Source of the DNA: Thalassotalea sp. 1_MG-2023
GTDB lineage: Bacteria > Pseudomonadota > Gammaproteobacteria > Enterobacterales > Alteromonadaceae
Assembly: GCF_030546745.1 (NCBI RefSeq)
Contig: NZ_JAUOPD010000007.1
Location: 62,001-126,000, forward strand
Direction of reading: 5' to 3'
Length of the DNA: 64,000 nucleotides
Positions within the stretch are counted from its first letter, which is position 1, and each line of letters begins with the position of its first letter. The notes under the pieces are model-generated. The model was not told where the DNA came from. It did no database searches and worked only from the letters and a program-made list of their open reading frames with translations. Shown piece after piece: positions 62,344 through 64,000 of this stretch. The position numbers and the translations under genes are program-made.

Positions 62344-64000
62344 ATGTTTAACGTCAATCATGCATTATTTTGGCTAAGTTTATCTGCTATATGCGCTACT
62401 AACATTCCGTTTAGTGTAAAAGCTGCTGAGTATAAAGACGAAGTTTATTCCGCTACATTTTTTGATCAGTATGCGCCTTTAACAGCATTAGATATGGTGA
62501 ATCAATTACCAGGTTTTACCTTAATTGAAACCGACGATGATATACGAGGCTTTGCTACAGGTGCGGGTAATGTATTGATTGACGGTCGACGCCCTACCAC
62601 TAAATCAGGCGGAATAAACGAAACTCTTTCACGTATTGCCGCTGCACAAGTTGCGTACATAGAAATTTTACGTGGTGCTTCTGGTTCTTCTGATGCAGCA
62701 GGTCAAGCCGTTGTTGCCAATGTCGTAAAATTAAAGCAAGGCGCAGCTAAACACTGGAAACTTGCCTTTGAAAAAACAGGTAACGGTGAGCTTTCACCTA
62801 GTACTGAATGGGTTTTATCTAACCACATAAAGGGATGGGACAGCGCGTTTAAGTTTAATGCCATCAGTCAAAAATCACCTAGAGATGCTAACATTTCAAT
62901 TTATGGCCCCACAATGGAGCTACTCAGCTATCAGCAGGAAACCCGGCCCAGTACGCTAAACGATATTTTTATTTCAGGAGATAGTAAAAAACAATTCAAT
63001 CAACATACCTTTAGTATCAACGCCAGAGTTGGTTGGAGCCAATTTGTTACAGATACCGAACGTTTAAGCTATACACAGCCCCAACAAAGTCAAATCATTA
63101 ATCGATATCAAAATGATCGTGATAGCCAATTTTATACGGGTGAATTAGGCCTAGAATGGCAAAAAATCCTTGCCTCTCACTGGCAATGGCGAATTCTGAA
63201 CATTAACAACGTGCAGAATTGGTTTGTTAATTCATTTTCATTCGACCAACCACCTAATGAAGATATGACAAACGCCACCAGTTTACGATTTGATGAACAT
63301 AAATCTGAACATGTTTTACGTAATGTATTTAGTAGAGCAGGTGGAAAACAAGACATGCTAAAACAGCAGGAATATGGGCTAGAAGTCGCCTTCAGTAATT
63401 TAGAAAGTTGGTTGACACTTGAACGACAAAATTTATTAGCATCACCGTTTACGAGTAACCGTTATTCACAGGCTAAAGAAATACGAGGTGAAGCCTTTGC
63501 TAACCTTAACTGGCAATGGCAAAAATTAGTATTAGATACCGGTATTGCGGCAGAATACTCTCAACTTAACGTGACTGGCGATAATAGCGATGAACAATCT
63601 TTATTCTTTTTAAAACCCTCACTTGCGCTCGCTTATAACAGTGATAAAAACCGCCAATATCGAATTAGTTTACGTCGCTCAGTTGGTCAACTTGATTTTA
63701 GTGATTTTGCCGCCAGTGCTGATTTAGTTAATGATCGTGAAATTTCAGGTAATCCTCGCCTACGTCCTGAAACAAAAACAAAAGCCACCCTAGCTTTTGA
63801 TCAGCGATTTGCTGAAAAAGGCGCATTCTCAATAGCACTGTATTATGAATGGCGGCAACATGTATTAGAACACATCATTTTACCTTCAGGAGACTATGCT
63901 CTTGGTAATGCCGGTAAAGCAGAAGTAAAAGGTATCACATCTTCTTTAAATTTACCGCTAAATCAATGGTTCAAAGGAGCACAAATAGCATTTCAAGCAA
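62344..64000 (+). CDS. TonB-dependent receptor, 3' truncated
   Basis: Runs off the window end after about 552 codons. It begins MFNVNHALFWLSLSAI with a signal peptide (about 1-27, ending VKA). The plug domain follows quickly: ALDMVNQLPGFTLIETDDD, NVLIDGRRPTTKSGG, and IEILRGASGSSDAAGQ. The rest is barrel strands. No TonB box is obvious between signal and plug, and the short linker is unusual. AAAGGAG lies just before the ATG. It is a different family branch from the upstream receptor, so not a recent duplicate. Confidence 0.88.
   Translation, partial: MFNVNHALFWLSLSAICATNIPFSVKAAEYKDEVYSATFFDQYAPLTALDMVNQLPGFTLIETDDDIRGFATGAGNVLIDGRRPTTKSGGINETLSRIAAAQVAYIEILRGASGSSDAAGQAVVANVVKLKQGAAKHWKLAFEKTGNGELSPSTEWVLSNHIKGWDSAFKFNAISQKSPRDANISIYGPTMELLSYQQETRPSTLNDIFISGDSKKQFNQHTFSINARVGWSQFVTDTERLSYTQPQQSQIINRYQNDRDSQFYTGELGLEWQKILASHWQWRILNINNVQNWFVNSFSFDQPPNEDMTNATSLRFDEHKSEHVLRNVFSRAGGKQDMLKQQEYGLEVAFSNLESWLTLERQNLLASPFTSNRYSQAKEIRGEAFANLNWQWQKLVLDTGIAAEYSQLNVTGDNSDEQSLFFLKPSLALAYNSDKNRQYRISLRRSVGQLDFSDFAASADLVNDREISGNPRLRPETKTKATLAFDQRFAEKGAFSIALYYEWRQHVLEHIILPSGDYALGNAGKAEVKGITSSLNLPLNQWFKGAQIAFQA

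Overview
The window looks like chromosome of a marine gammaproteobacterium of the order Alteromonadales, most likely Colwelliaceae (Colwellia or Thalassotalea type). Reasons: AT-rich DNA; the AcnD/PrpF version of the methylcitrate cycle under a GntR regulator; a 180-kDa NAD-glutamate dehydrogenase beside pyrD; msrC-proQ-prc; and an rpmF-plsX-fab-pabC-mltG-tmk-holB-pilZ-tatD block. It is mostly housekeeping sequence. I see no rRNA, tRNA, CRISPR array, prophage or intact insertion sequence. The assignment rests on gene content and order only.

Layout. 1-1000: truncated LysE exporter and a small lipoprotein. 1236-4587: ccoNOQP, the cbb3 oxidase, behind a candidate class I Fnr promoter, closed by a terminator. 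4678-7799 (minus): glycosyltransferase-like gene, miaE and an exported pyroglutamyl-peptidase-like protein. 8365-10939 (plus): asnB and a coiled-coil membrane protein. 11131-17108 (minus): pyrD and the giant glutamate dehydrogenase. 17375-24200 (minus): a DUF1302 / DUF1329 / YCF48-like / MMPL cluster, an envelope system of unknown substrate. 24582-34137 (minus): DUF2835, pepN, nhaC, prc, proQ, a small acidic protein, msrC, a SIMPL protein and a DUF2057 protein. 34371-41160 (minus): prpF, acnD, prpC, prpB and their GntR regulator, for propionyl-CoA use. 41328-44860: acyltransferase-3 and LytTR genes in divergent orientation, then a SpmA/SpmB-like membrane protein. 44861-45257: gene-poor, ending in a plus-strand terminator that may end a small RNA. 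45272-57822 (minus): yceD-rpmF-plsX-fabD-fabG-acpP-fabF-pabC-mltG-[M60 peptidase]-tmk-holB-pilZ-tatD. 57941 to the end: yceF-type maf, a DUF418 membrane protein and two tandem TonB-dependent receptors, the second cut by the window edge.

The main items for a second look are regulatory or contextual. A LytTR-type direct repeat lies in the acyltransferase/LytTR gap. Two TGTCGACA palindromes bracket a good promoter in front of the prp regulator. FadR-like sites lie at acpP and upstream of the DUF1302 cluster. A possible small RNA ends at 45257. An M60 (enhancin-like) lipoprotein interrupts the fab-tmk-holB block, fabH is absent from its usual place, and the pyroglutamyl-peptidase-like protein has Ser where the family has its catalytic Cys. 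The DUF1302/DUF1329/YCF48/MMPL cluster is the best candidate for a poorly described system.
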